A program made the position numbers and the translations under genes. Of a stretch of DNA of 16,049 nucleotides, positions 1 to 7,840 are shown piece after piece. Source of the stretch: an uncultured Clostridia bacterium (lineage in GTDB: Bacteria > Bacillota > Clostridia > Oscillospirales > QAKW01). The stretch is from assembly GCA_944387905.1 (NCBI GenBank), contig CALXGU010000015.1:1-16049 (forward strand), read 5' to 3'. Each line of letters starts with the position of its first letter. Within the stretch, counting starts at the first letter, position 1. The notes below the pieces were generated by a model that had not been told where the DNA came from, made no database searches, and saw nothing but the letters and a program-made list of their open reading frames with translations.

Positions 1-1784
1 TTAATAATCATTTTTCAAAAGGCACAAGGGTTATCCTCAGGTATTCGGAAGTATTGCAGGACGGATGCTTTTACAGAGAAAATCTACGCACGGCAAGAGC
101 TGAATATACATATATAAGCGACGGCAAAAATACCGTGATAGAACCGTATTTTACATACTACGGGTTTAGATATGTAATGGTAGAATGTGATGAGGACTGG
201 TCTGTTTTGGATTTTACGGCGGTATATTTCAGCACTCTGTTATCTAAAACAGCTAAACTTGAAACAAATTCTTTGCTTTTAAATAAACTTATTGAAAACG
301 TCAACTGGGGCAGATACAGCAATTTTATTGATGTTCCTACCGATTGCCCTCAGAGAGATGAGCGTTTGGGCTGGACCGCAGATACTCAGGTTTTTGTCCC
401 AACTGCCTGTTATCAGTCTGAGGCATACATTTTTTACAAGAAATTCATGCGCGATATGGCGTTTGACCAAAACACGTATTACGGCGGGGATTTCCCCATG
501 TACTCACCTTCCAATAAGGGCTTGGCCGGACACGGCGGTGCTGTTTGGGCTGATGCCGGTGTTATTGTTCCGTGGCTTATTTATCAAAATTACGGAGACA
601 AGGAGCTTTTAAGGGAGCACTATATAGGAATTAAAAAATATACAGATCTGCTTGTTCAGGGCGATCAGGAAAGAGGCGACAACCGTCTTTTAACTCAGCC
701 CTTTACTTTCGGTGACTGGCTGGCTCAGGACGGCATCTGCGCGCAAAGCATGAAGGGCGGTACAGACGATACATTCATTCGTGCTGCGTATTATTACAAT
801 GCGCTTGATATCGCTGAAAAATCTGCAGATGTTCTGGGAATGGAACAGGACGCAAATTACTACCGCAAAATAAAAAACGAAGTCAAAGATGCTGTGCGCA
901 AAGAATATTTTACAGCTACGGGCAGGCTTGCTCTTGATACTCAGGCGGCATATATAATTGCTCTGAGATTTGATTTGAGCCCGGATAGGAATAAAACCGT
1001 GGCAGGTTTCAAAGACAGGCTTCGGCGTGATTTGTATAAGATAAAATGCGGATTTGTAGGCGCGCCGCTTATGATCAGAACAATGCTCGACTGCGGCCTG
1101 ACAGATGAGGCTTTCAGAATCCTGTTCAATAAGGAATATCCGGGCTGGTTTTATGAGATCCTGCTTGGCGCCACTACTGTTTGGGAACGCTGGAATTCCC
1201 TTTTGCCTGACGGCAGAATTTCAGGCACTATGATGAATTCACTCAATCATTATGCTTATGGGTCTGTCGCAGAGGCGGTGTATGCTTACATAGGCGGACT
1301 GATATCTGCTGATACAGCTTGGAAAAAGGCCGAAATTCACCCCATCCCCAGCAGATTTGTCACAAAATCCCGTATGACATTCGATTCGCCAGTTGGTGTG
1401 TACTGCTGTGACTGGTTTGTCAATGCAAATGAATTCAATATCAAGATTGTTGTTCCTCACGGCGCAAAAGCATACGTCACCTTGCCTTATTCAGGCAGAG
1501 ATACATTTGAGCTTACCGAGGGCGAGTATTCATACAGCTATACGATGAATATCGATTTTGAGCATCCGTTCAGCGCAGACAGTCTGGTTTACGATATCAT
1601 TAAAGACGAAAAAGCTTCCAAAGTTTTTGCAGATACTCTTAAGCAGGCTTTTGCTATGGCAAGCGGTGAAAATGAGGAATTTCTGACTTCGACCGTTTCC
1701 GGTATGACTTATCTTGATATGTTTGGTATATCTAAAGAAGACTTTTCGCGCTTCAATCAAGAAATCAAAAAGGTCAGTATTTAG
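1..1784 (+). CDS. Alpha-L-rhamnosidase, GH78 family (5'-truncated by the window edge)
   Basis: Releases terminal alpha-L-rhamnose from plant glycans or glycosides by inverting hydrolysis. The frame is open to the left edge (first whole codon at 3) and the upstream residues read KGTRVILRYSEVLQDG, a typical GH78 beta-sandwich segment. The gene therefore starts outside the window, and the TTG at 54 is not a start. About 594 residues are visible. They include the GFRYV strand of the accessory domain, then the (alpha/alpha)6 catalytic domain with CPQRDERLGWTAD and TTVWERWNS. By family knowledge the Glu of RDER (codon 360-362) is the general acid and the Glu of VWER (codon 1185-1187) the general base; both are present. 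A C-terminal beta-sandwich follows, then an extra helical tail of roughly 70 residues. Signal peptide and localisation cannot be judged. It lies 22 bases upstream of the beta-phosphoglucomutase gene, probably in the same operon. Confidence 0.93.
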   Translation, partial: NNHFSKGTRVILRYSEVLQDGCFYRENLRTARAEYTYISDGKNTVIEPYFTYYGFRYVMVECDEDWSVLDFTAVYFSTLLSKTAKLETNSLLLNKLIENVNWGRYSNFIDVPTDCPQRDERLGWTADTQVFVPTACYQSEAYIFYKKFMRDMAFDQNTYYGGDFPMYSPSNKGLAGHGGAVWADAGVIVPWLIYQNYGDKELLREHYIGIKKYTDLLVQGDQERGDNRLLTQPFTFGDWLAQDGICAQSMKGGTDDTFIRAAYYYNALDIAEKSADVLGMEQDANYYRKIKNEVKDAVRKEYFTATGRLALDTQAAYIIALRFDLSPDRNKTVAGFKDRLRRDLYKIKCGFVGAPLMIRTMLDCGLTDEAFRILFNKEYPGWFYEILLGATTVWERWNSLLPDGRISGTMMNSLNHYAYGSVAEAVYAYIGGLISADTAWKKAEIHPIPSRFVTKSRMTFDSPVGVYCCDWFVNANEFNIKIVVPHGAKAYVTLPYSGRDTFELTEGEYSYSYTMNIDFEHPFSADSLVYDIIKDEKASKVFADTLKQAFAMASGENEEFLTSTVSGMTYLDMFGISKEDFSRFNQEIKKVSI

Positions 1785-1806
1785 TCTGACAGTAAAAGGA
1801 GAAACC

Positions 1807-2436
1807 ATGAAAGCTTTTATATTTGATTTAGACGGTGTAATCGTTGGCACTGACAAATATCACTACCTTGCCTGGAAACAGGTTGCCAGTGCGGAAAATA
1901 TATATTTTGACAGCAAAATAAACGATCGACTGCGGGGCGTGAGCAGAATGGAAAGCCTTGATATCGTTTTGGAAAATGCCGCAAAAACATACACTCCCGA
2001 ACAAAAACTGGCTCTTGCCGAAAAGAAAAATGATATTTATAAGATTTTGCTTGCAAATCTTACGCCTGACGATCGGTTTGAGGGTGTCACAGAAACGCTT
2101 GAGGAAATTAAAAATAAAGGTTATAAAATTGCAATAGGTTCATCCAGCAAAAATACTCCTTTTATTTTGGAAAGACTGGGTTACAGGAATTATTTCGATG
2201 CTGTCTCGGACGGTAATAATATCAAAAACAGCAAACCTGATCCGGAAGTGTTTTTAAAAGCTGCAGAAATGCTGGGTCTTAAACCAAGTGACTGTTATGT
2301 GGTCGAGGATGCCCAATCGGGGATCGATGCAGCAAAAGCAGGTAAATTTACTGCAATAGGAATAGGTCCTGCCGCTGATTATGTGAAAACGGATATTCCC
2401 ATTTCTCATTTCTCCGATCTGCTTAAACTGATTTGA
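1807..2436 (+). CDS. pgmB: Beta-phosphoglucomutase (HAD superfamily)
   Basis: Interconverts beta-glucose 1-phosphate and glucose 6-phosphate in the cytoplasm. It feeds glycolysis with the product of disaccharide phosphorylases. The 209-residue length is normal for the family. HAD motif I is FDLDGVIVGT with nucleophile D7 and acid/base D9. The family signatures T15 and H19 in the cap linker, R47 in GVSR, GSSSKNT (112-117), K143 in SKPDPEVF, and E167-D168 in VVEDAQSGI are all present. These match the residues known from the Lactococcus enzyme. ATG 1807 is chosen because an AAAGGAG-type ribosome binding site sits just before it and the HAD nucleophile motif starts immediately. An in-frame start further upstream would overlap the rhamnosidase and add a non-homologous tail. 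G14 replaces the Asp common at this position. The partner phosphorylase is not in the window and could lie upstream of the rhamnosidase. Transcription ends at the terminator at 2505-2546. Confidence 0.93.
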   Translation: MKAFIFDLDGVIVGTDKYHYLAWKQVASAENIYFDSKINDRLRGVSRMESLDIVLENAAKTYTPEQKLALAEKKNDIYKILLANLTPDDRFEGVTETLEEIKNKGYKIAIGSSSKNTPFILERLGYRNYFDAVSDGNNIKNSKPDPEVFLKAAEMLGLKPSDCYVVEDAQSGIDAAKAGKFTAIGIGPAADYVKTDIPISHFSDLLKLI

Positions 2437-2468
2437 TCTCCATAATAAATACAGATATATTTCACACA

Positions 2469-2482
2469 GCTGCATATGCAGC
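2469..2482. repeat. 14-base perfect palindrome downstream of pgmB
   Basis: GCTGCATATGCAGC is its own reverse complement. It lies 32 bases after the pgmB stop and 23 bases before the main terminator. It could be a short hairpin in the 3' untranslated region of the mRNA or a protein-binding operator. No T-tract follows, so it is not itself a terminator. Role unknown. Confidence 0.5.
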
Positions 2483-2504
2483 GTAAGTCGGAATAAATTC
2501 GTTT

Positions 2505-2551
2505 AAATAAGCCTCTGTTTTGTCTATGCAAAACAGAGGCTTATTTTTATT
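2505..2551 (+). terminator. Strong rho-independent terminator of the rhamnosidase-pgmB operon
   Basis: An 18-base-pair perfect stem (2505-2522 with 2529-2546, core GCCTCTGTTTTG) closes a 6-base loop and runs into a T-rich tract. The A-rich left arm may give some activity on the opposite strand. It insulates the sugar operon from the convergent tRNA transcript and from the phage-like cassette. Confidence 0.93.
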
Positions 2552-2556
2552 CTGTA

Positions 2557-2595
2557 AAGCTGAGTTTCAGCGTAAACCGTGCTGTAACTCAGCTT
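2557..2595. other. Additional hairpin between two convergent terminators
   Basis: An inverted repeat pairs AGCTGAGTT with AACTCAGCT, then after one T-T mismatch CAGC with GCTG, around a 9-base loop. It lies between the pgmB terminator (+) and the tRNA terminator (-). No clear T-run follows on either strand, so it is more likely an RNA 3'-end stabiliser or backup structure than a main terminator. Confidence 0.55.
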
Positions 2596-2617
2596 GGAAA
2601 GAATGTTTAAACAGATA

Positions 2618-2652
2618 AATAAAAAGTGTTCGCAGCAGATGCTGCGAACACT
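2618..2652 (-). terminator. Rho-independent terminator of the initiator tRNA gene
   Basis: A perfect inverted repeat at 2625-2652 (AGTGTTCGCAGC with GCTGCGAACACT, 4-base loop) is followed on the minus strand by a T-run (2624-2621, then T-rich to 2618). It begins 5 bases after the encoded CCA of the tRNA. Confidence 0.88.
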
Positions 2653-2657
2653 CGATA

Positions 2658-2733
<76 letters not shown>

Positions 2734-2744
2734 ATGTATTTGTT

Positions 2745-2773
2745 AGTATAGCACATATTTACTATATTGTCAA
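2745..2773 (-). promoter_or_regulatory. Near-consensus sigma-70/sigma-A promoter of the tRNA gene
   Basis: On the minus strand, TTGACA (2773-2768) and TATACT (2750-2745) are separated by exactly 17 bases, with an extended -10 TG one base before the hexamer. Initiation would fall a few bases before the tRNA 5' end at 2733. This is the best-matching promoter in the window. Confidence 0.88.
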
Positions 2774-2887
2774 TATTATTAATATATTTTTATTCGCCCT
2801 ATTTCGACATGCAAATATTCAGCTTAATCTGTTCGTTTTGTTCGGTTTTAAAGGTTAAAATCTGTATATGAAAGGGGGCAGTAAACG

Positions 2888-3127
2888 ATGGCCAAAAATA
2901 AAACATTTGACGATACCATTAAAAAACTGTGCAGAAAAAAGATAACCGATCCTGATGAGGCTATTATCGGTCCCAGCTTTACCGTTCAGCAGGCAATAGC
3001 GGCTGCAATAATAAAGCGCGCTTTGGGCGGTGCGCCGGACGCAGTTAAGCTTGTCAGGGAAATTCTGGATTGTCAGGACAGTTTGGACACCGGCGAATTT
3101 AAGGTGAATATAAAGGTTGTTGACTGA
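2888..3127 (+). CDS. Small phage protein upstream of large terminase (terminase-small-like candidate)
   Basis: A 79-residue soluble protein. The stop overlaps the first base of the large terminase start (TGATG), which implies translational coupling. The N-terminal third is basic (KKLCRKK). The centre reads FTVQQAIAAAIIKRALGG followed by an acidic helix VKLVREILD. The pattern of an adaptable helix pair with 'AxxxALxGxxxAxxxxREI' resembles short proteins often encoded just before terminase large subunits in phages of Firmicutes. It is too short for a classical small terminase with a separate helix-turn-helix domain. The DNA-recognition role is therefore an inference from position, not from a motif. 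A good GGGGG-type ribosome binding site precedes ATG 2888. Confidence 0.6.
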   Translation: MAKNKTFDDTIKKLCRKKITDPDEAIIGPSFTVQQAIAAAIIKRALGGAPDAVKLVREILDCQDSLDTGEFKVNIKVVD

Positions 3128-4485
3128 TGGATATCTCCGTTTCAAAACGGCAGAAAAAATTTTGCGATTCGTATGAATCTGAGGTACTTTACGGCGGCGC
3201 CGCAGGCGGAGGAAAAAGCTACGGTCAGATTATTGACGCTTTCCTGTACGCAATGAAATATCCTGCGTCTAAGCAAATAATTTTCAGACGTACTCTTCCG
3301 GAACTGGAAAAATCCATTATCCGCACGTCTTTGATGCTTTATCCACAACAGGTTTACAGCTATCGGAAAGCCGATCACACGGGGACGTTTGTAAACGGAT
3401 CGCTGATAGACTTTGCCTATTGTGACAGCGAACAGGATGTGTTCAGATACCAGTCGGCAGAATATGATGTTATACGCTTTGATGAGCTTACCCATTTTAC
3501 GGAAAGTATGTATTTATATTTGCTTTCTCGCTGCAGAGGCGTAAACGGTTATCCAAAATCAGTGAAAAGCAGCACCAATCCTGGAGGCATCGGTCACAGC
3601 TGGGTTAAAAAGCGGTTCATAGACTGCTGCCTGCCTGATAAGGTTATGTATTTGGACGGTATGACAAGAGTATTTATACCTGCCAAAATTACCGACAACG
3701 GATTTTTGATGAAATCCGATCCGATGTATATCAAACGTCTTGAAGCTCTGGGCAAAAAAGATAGAATGGCATTGCTTGACGGTTGCTGGGATATTGCTGA
3801 GGGCAGATTCTTTGATGAATTTGACCGCAATATACATGTTATGACGCCTTTTGAAATACCGGACGATTGGAGAAAGTATATTTGTCTTGACTACGGTCTT
3901 GATATGCTTGCCGCTTATAAAATAGCGGTCGACGGTTTTTGCAATGCCTTTGTTACAGCTGAAATATATGAGGGTAAAGACAACGGAGGAAAAGGGCTTA
4001 TTGTATCGCAGGCGGCTCTAAGATTGAAAGAGCTTTGTTCAGGCGATAAGATCCGTGCGGTTTTCGCACCGCCCGACCTTTGGAACAGACAGAAAGACAG
4101 CGGCAAAAGTATAGCCGGACTGTTTGCGGAAAACGGAATCAATCTGACACGTGTTTCTGCCGGCCGTATTTCAGGATGGATGGCAATGAAGGAGTGGCTG
4201 CATGTATACTCGGACGAGTGTGGAATGCCTGCCGCCAGACTCAGAATATTCGATTGCTGCTCAAATCTTATTCGATGTATTTCTATGCTGCAGTGTGACG
4301 TTCAGAATCCGTCCGATTGCGCAGTTGTCCCTCATGAGCTGACTCATGCGCCGGACGCAATACGATACTTTATCTCCGGTCAGCCTAAGCCTGCCCAACC
4401 GCTGCCACCTGAGTACAGGTACGGGTTTACCTTTGAAAAACGTCTGTCCCCTTTTGACAGTGAAAAACAGTTCAAGATAATATAG
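3127..4485 (+). CDS. Phage terminase large subunit (packaging ATPase and nuclease)
   Basis: This is the motor that pumps DNA into the procapsid through the portal and cuts the concatemer. The 452 residues fit the family. The ATPase half has Walker A GGAAGGGKS (23-31, K30), Walker B VIRFDE (115-120, D119 and E120), and a coupling motif SSTNPGG near 148-154. The RNase H-like nuclease half has acidic residues in CLDYG (D255), PPDLW (D317) and HAPDAIRYF (D410), consistent with the metal-binding triad. Every key residue is present, so the enzyme looks functional. It overlaps the preceding gene by one base and is followed 10 bases later by a small membrane protein and then the portal, the usual packaging order. 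Confidence 0.95.
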   Translation: MDISVSKRQKKFCDSYESEVLYGGAAGGGKSYGQIIDAFLYAMKYPASKQIIFRRTLPELEKSIIRTSLMLYPQQVYSYRKADHTGTFVNGSLIDFAYCDSEQDVFRYQSAEYDVIRFDELTHFTESMYLYLLSRCRGVNGYPKSVKSSTNPGGIGHSWVKKRFIDCCLPDKVMYLDGMTRVFIPAKITDNGFLMKSDPMYIKRLEALGKKDRMALLDGCWDIAEGRFFDEFDRNIHVMTPFEIPDDWRKYICLDYGLDMLAAYKIAVDGFCNAFVTAEIYEGKDNGGKGLIVSQAALRLKELCSGDKIRAVFAPPDLWNRQKDSGKSIAGLFAENGINLTRVSAGRISGWMAMKEWLHVYSDECGMPAARLRIFDCCSNLIRCISMLQCDVQNPSDCAVVPHELTHAPDAIRYFISGQPKPAQPLPPEYRYGFTFEKRLSPFDSEKQFKII

Positions 4486-4495
4486 AGGAGGAAAA

Positions 4496-4684
4496 ATGGA
4501 AGTATTGGTTTTTACCGGAATAATACTTGCTGCCGGTGCAGTATGTTTTGCAGTTAAAAAGCATAGATATAAAAAGAGCAGTCAAAATACCGCCAGAAAT
4601 GAAATAGAACAGCTCAATATCTTACTTCAGAATATAGAAGCATATGGCAAGCCGGACAAATATAAAGGCGGTGACAGTAAATGA
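4496..4684 (+). CDS. Small single-pass membrane protein between terminase and portal
   Basis: A 62-residue protein with a strong GAGGAGG ribosome binding site (4485-4491). Residues 3-20 form one hydrophobic helix (VLVFTGIILAAGAVCFAV). A very basic stretch (KKHRYKKS) follows, placing the C-terminus inside by the positive-inside rule, and then a polar helix with EIEQLNILLQNIEAYG. The stop overlaps the portal start by 4 bases (ATGA), so it is translationally coupled to packaging and portal genes. Function is not recognised. It might tether assembly to the membrane or be a minor lysis or entry protein, but nothing in it proves this. The codon pattern and tight spacing argue that it is a real gene. 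Confidence 0.75.
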   Translation: MEVLVFTGIILAAGAVCFAVKKHRYKKSSQNTARNEIEQLNILLQNIEAYGKPDKYKGGDSK

Positions 4685-6177
4685 GTAAGCTGTATGACAC
4701 AATAGTTACGGCCGGCCAGATCTGGGGCGAGTATGAAAACTGCCTTGATACTCATTTGAAAATGGGTATTGAGGAAGATACGGTGCGGGCGTATCGTTTC
4801 TATGAAGGTGATCAGTGGTACGGGCTTGAAAACAGAGACGAACAACTGCCGGTCTATAATTTTATTGCTCCGCTTGTCAAGTACAAAACGGCAATGGTGG
4901 CAATGAACGATATGAGCATCAATTATTCGGCGCCTATAAGCGATGAGCGTATGCAGCGCGTATGCGCAGGGCTGTCGCGTATCGCCGCTCAGCAATGGGA
5001 GCGGCTTAAAATGGATACAAAATGCTGGGATGTAGTAAAGGCCGCCATGATTTCGGGCGACAGCTATATATATTTTTACGACGGCGCCGGATCCTGTCAG
5101 GTGCTTGAGCGCACCGACGTTTTTCTTGCGGATGAATCTAATCCGGACATCTCAGCTCAGCCTTACATAATAATCCGAGAACGCAAGTCGGTCAGCGACA
5201 TCAGAGCTCAGGCTCAGAAAAACGGAATTTCCAAAGAAATTTATATGACTATTTTGCCTGATGAGGATCTGGAGGATCTGGGACGTGACAAGTGCGTCAG
5301 TCTTTTAAAACTGGAACTGATAGACGGCGATCTGTATTTCACACGTTCCACAAAAACTGTCGTTTATCAGCCCAGACAGGTGATAAAAGGCATGAATTGC
5401 TATCCGCTGGCGTCTCTTATCTGTTCGCGTAAACGCTCTACGGCGCGCGGCTACGGCGAGGTGCTGCCCGTTATACCAAATCAGATCGAGATAAACCGAA
5501 ATCTTGCAAGACGGCTTATCAATGCAAAGCTTACAGCCTATTCCAGACTCATTTACGCCGGCGACCGTATCGCAAATCCTAAGGCGCTGTCAGAGGTGGG
5601 TACTGCAATAGAAGTTGAGGGCTCAAGTATAAATTCCGTCAAGGACGCTGTTAATTATCTCACACCGTCGCCTATGGCGCCCGATGCCAAGGCGCTCAGC
5701 GAAGAACTGCTGCTTACAACCCGTCAGCTTGCGGGCGCGGGCGATGCATCGCTGGGTAACATAGATCCTACAAAGGCTTCTGGTACTGCTATCATTGCCG
5801 TAAGGGATCAGGCTGCTATTCCTCTCAATGAACAGACAGCAGCTTTCAGACGTCTGGTCGAGGATATAGCATTGATATGGTACAGACAGTGGATAGTCTA
5901 TAACCCGGATGGTATCACTCTTCCAGGAGGAGAAAAAATCAGTGCAGGTCAGCTTGATATTCTTCAGCCTCAGGTACGGGTTGATGTGTCAAGCACAAAC
6001 CCGTTTTCCAAATATGCCAGAGAACAGTCTTTGAGCCAGCTTTTCAGCATGGGTCATCTGACATTTGAAGAGTATGTTTCGGCGCTGGACGACGACAGCT
6101 CTGTACCTAAATCAAAACTGGAACAGATAATAAAGAGCAGAGGAGGACAAAATGATGTCGATATCCAAAATCAGTGA
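4681..6177 (+). CDS. Phage portal protein
   Basis: Forms the dodecameric ring at one capsid vertex, through which DNA enters and leaves and to which connector proteins bind. The 498 residues fit the P22-type/short-tailed portal group. The N-terminal region has the common portal pattern of helices followed by YRFYEGDQWY and VYNFIAPLVKYKTAMVAMND. The clip/wing region includes SGDSYIYFYDG and VLERTDVFLADESNPD. A long helix NQIEINRNLARRLINAKL leads into the crown region with GNIDPTKASGTAIIAVRDQ, as in portals of Firmicutes phages. It overlaps the small membrane protein by 4 bases and the following fibre gene by 26 bases. Confidence 0.9.
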   Translation: MSKLYDTIVTAGQIWGEYENCLDTHLKMGIEEDTVRAYRFYEGDQWYGLENRDEQLPVYNFIAPLVKYKTAMVAMNDMSINYSAPISDERMQRVCAGLSRIAAQQWERLKMDTKCWDVVKAAMISGDSYIYFYDGAGSCQVLERTDVFLADESNPDISAQPYIIIRERKSVSDIRAQAQKNGISKEIYMTILPDEDLEDLGRDKCVSLLKLELIDGDLYFTRSTKTVVYQPRQVIKGMNCYPLASLICSRKRSTARGYGEVLPVIPNQIEINRNLARRLINAKLTAYSRLIYAGDRIANPKALSEVGTAIEVEGSSINSVKDAVNYLTPSPMAPDAKALSEELLLTTRQLAGAGDASLGNIDPTKASGTAIIAVRDQAAIPLNEQTAAFRRLVEDIALIWYRQWIVYNPDGITLPGGEKISAGQLDILQPQVRVDVSSTNPFSKYAREQSLSQLFSMGHLTFEEYVSALDDDSSVPKSKLEQIIKSRGGQNDVDIQNQ

Positions 6178-7807
6178 TACAGAACTTTTCAATCAGAAAC
6201 GTTATCACGTAAATCAATCAGACGTACCGGGCAAGAATGCTCAGGATATGAAAGAGTTTTTTGATTATCTGCCCAGACAGGTGATCATTCCCAAATTAAA
6301 CGAGGTCATAGATACGGCAAACGCTGCGGCGCCGGCTCAAAACGTATATACAAAAGAGCAGACCGACTCGCTGCTTGATACAAAAGCGGACGATGACAGT
6401 GTCTATAAAAAAACCGAGACGTATAATAAAAGTGAGGCGGACGGTTACCTCGGTCTTAAGGCAGACGCCTCACAGGTATATACCAAAACTCAGACGGACA
6501 GTATGCTGTCGCAAAAGGCTGATGTACAGAATGTATATGACAAAACCCAGGTATATACCAAAACTCAGACCGACTCAATGCTGGAGCTCAAAACCGATAA
6601 TGACAGCGAAAATGTGATACAGGATGTGAGCTCTCAGCCGTCTGCTCAGGATACGGCATTTATCTGCAGAGAAGACACTCAGCTCAAGCTGTATAAAAAC
6701 TGGCTTATATCCGCTCCCGCGGACGGAGATAAAGCTGAGATATACCTGTCTCCGGCTCTTTGCGTTTATGACAATGCAGATGATCTCGACAGCGCAATAG
6801 AGTCGCACGGGCTTACTGATAAGACTGAAAACAATACCTCCTGCATACACCTTATGGATTTGTACAGCAAAGACGGAGCTCTGATCGACAAACTGTATAT
6901 TGTCACCATCAGGACATTGTATTATATAGATAATTATGACCGGAAAACTGATCACAAGGCATGGAGAAGCTCAGTTTGGGCTGAGGGTACGGCGGACGTG
7001 TACGGACATTTTGCTGACATGGGATACGAGGATATAAAAATCAAAAATGTATCTGATTTTGCAAAACAGGTTTTCAGAGCTAAAGAAACTGTCTATGAAA
7101 ATATAGCTACTGAAAAATATGTACAGCAGAAATTCAATGATATAGATTCATATACTGTTGCGCAAACAGACGATATGCTTGCACAAAAGCTCGATGCTGA
7201 CAGTGAACAGATAATAATAAATACAGATACTGACCCCACGGGCTTTATCAATGACAGTATATTTTACCGCAAGGACGGTGTTATAAATCTGAGAAGCCGC
7301 AGTCTGTCACAGGAAATACAAGACGGCACCGCGGCTGTTTCCTGTATATCTCCGTCACTGCCATGCGCTTTTGGAAATATTGACTCGGCAAAAGCCGCAA
7401 TACAGTCGCACGGTCTTACCGACAGCACAATGACCTGGGGCAACGGAATACGGCTTTTTGATCTTGCTCTTACCGAAAGCGGAAGCGGTATTGTTGATTC
7501 GATATACATTGTAGGCGGTCCTGATTATTATTATATTTGCAATGCTGATAACAATTATTCCACAAATACCTGGACTCTTTTGGAGTGGATAAACGGAAGC
7601 GTTGATCTGTGCTCGTATTTTCAATACCAGGGGGTATCGGATACAATGTACGTTTCTAATATATCCGAGTTTGGAAAAACTGTCTTAAAAACGGGAGCGT
7701 GGGTGTTTTCTCCTGTCGCAACTCTGAATGATCTGCAGAATTTAGTGAGCAGCCTGCAAAGTATGATAAATCAAGTGACTGATACAGACTCAGGTCAGGT
7801 CGTTTAG
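6152..7807 (+). CDS. Fibre/appendage protein with stalk repeats and duplicated 200-residue domain
   Basis: A 551-residue protein starting inside the portal gene, 26 bases before its end. ATG 6152 (or the adjacent ATG 6155) follows AGGAGG. Residues 65 to about 150 carry four or five copies of a motif like VYTKTQTDSMLxxKAD, a repeat known from trimeric phage fibre stalks. A further copy (YTVAQTDDMLAQKLDAD) lies near 330-347. Two related globular units follow. Both have SPxL, then S..AIxSHGLTD, an IxLxDL strand, a YI(V) strand, and a final VSxFxK segment. They begin near residues 200 and 400, so the protein contains a tandem duplication with about 200-residue spacing. Likely role: trimeric receptor-binding or head/neck fibre. 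Position next to the portal suggests a neck or head appendage. No enzymatic motif is seen. It is the only fibre candidate in the cassette. Confidence 0.8.
   Translation: MMSISKISDTELFNQKRYHVNQSDVPGKNAQDMKEFFDYLPRQVIIPKLNEVIDTANAAAPAQNVYTKEQTDSLLDTKADDDSVYKKTETYNKSEADGYLGLKADASQVYTKTQTDSMLSQKADVQNVYDKTQVYTKTQTDSMLELKTDNDSENVIQDVSSQPSAQDTAFICREDTQLKLYKNWLISAPADGDKAEIYLSPALCVYDNADDLDSAIESHGLTDKTENNTSCIHLMDLYSKDGALIDKLYIVTIRTLYYIDNYDRKTDHKAWRSSVWAEGTADVYGHFADMGYEDIKIKNVSDFAKQVFRAKETVYENIATEKYVQQKFNDIDSYTVAQTDDMLAQKLDADSEQIIINTDTDPTGFINDSIFYRKDGVINLRSRSLSQEIQDGTAAVSCISPSLPCAFGNIDSAKAAIQSHGLTDSTMTWGNGIRLFDLALTESGSGIVDSIYIVGGPDYYYICNADNNYSTNTWTLLEWINGSVDLCSYFQYQGVSDTMYVSNISEFGKTVLKTGAWVFSPVATLNDLQNLVSSLQSMINQVTDTDSGQVV
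6473..6570 (+). repeat. 23-base exact direct repeat, 75-base period, in the fibre stalk
   Basis: Two identical 23-base copies (6473-6495 and 6548-6570, both containing GTATATACCAAAACTCAGAC) are spaced 75 bases apart. That equals 25 codons, so the frame is kept. They encode the QVYTKTQTD repeat. Identity at synonymous positions suggests recent duplication or homogenisation, the kind of unit that can change stalk length by slippage. Confidence 0.9.
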
Positions 7808-7840
7808 ACGTAAAAATAAATCAAGAGAGGGATAAAGATA

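Noticed and set aside
54..56. TTG as start of the rhamnosidase
   Set aside because: The frame is open to the window edge and the upstream residues match GH78, so the gene is truncated rather than starting here.
1714..1806. Longer start for beta-phosphoglucomutase
   Set aside because: It would overlap the rhamnosidase in another frame and adds 31 residues before the HAD motif; ATG 1807 has the ribosome binding site.
6300..6600. CRISPR-like repeats
   Set aside because: The repeats are in-frame coding units of a fibre stalk, with no regular spacer and no cas genes nearby.
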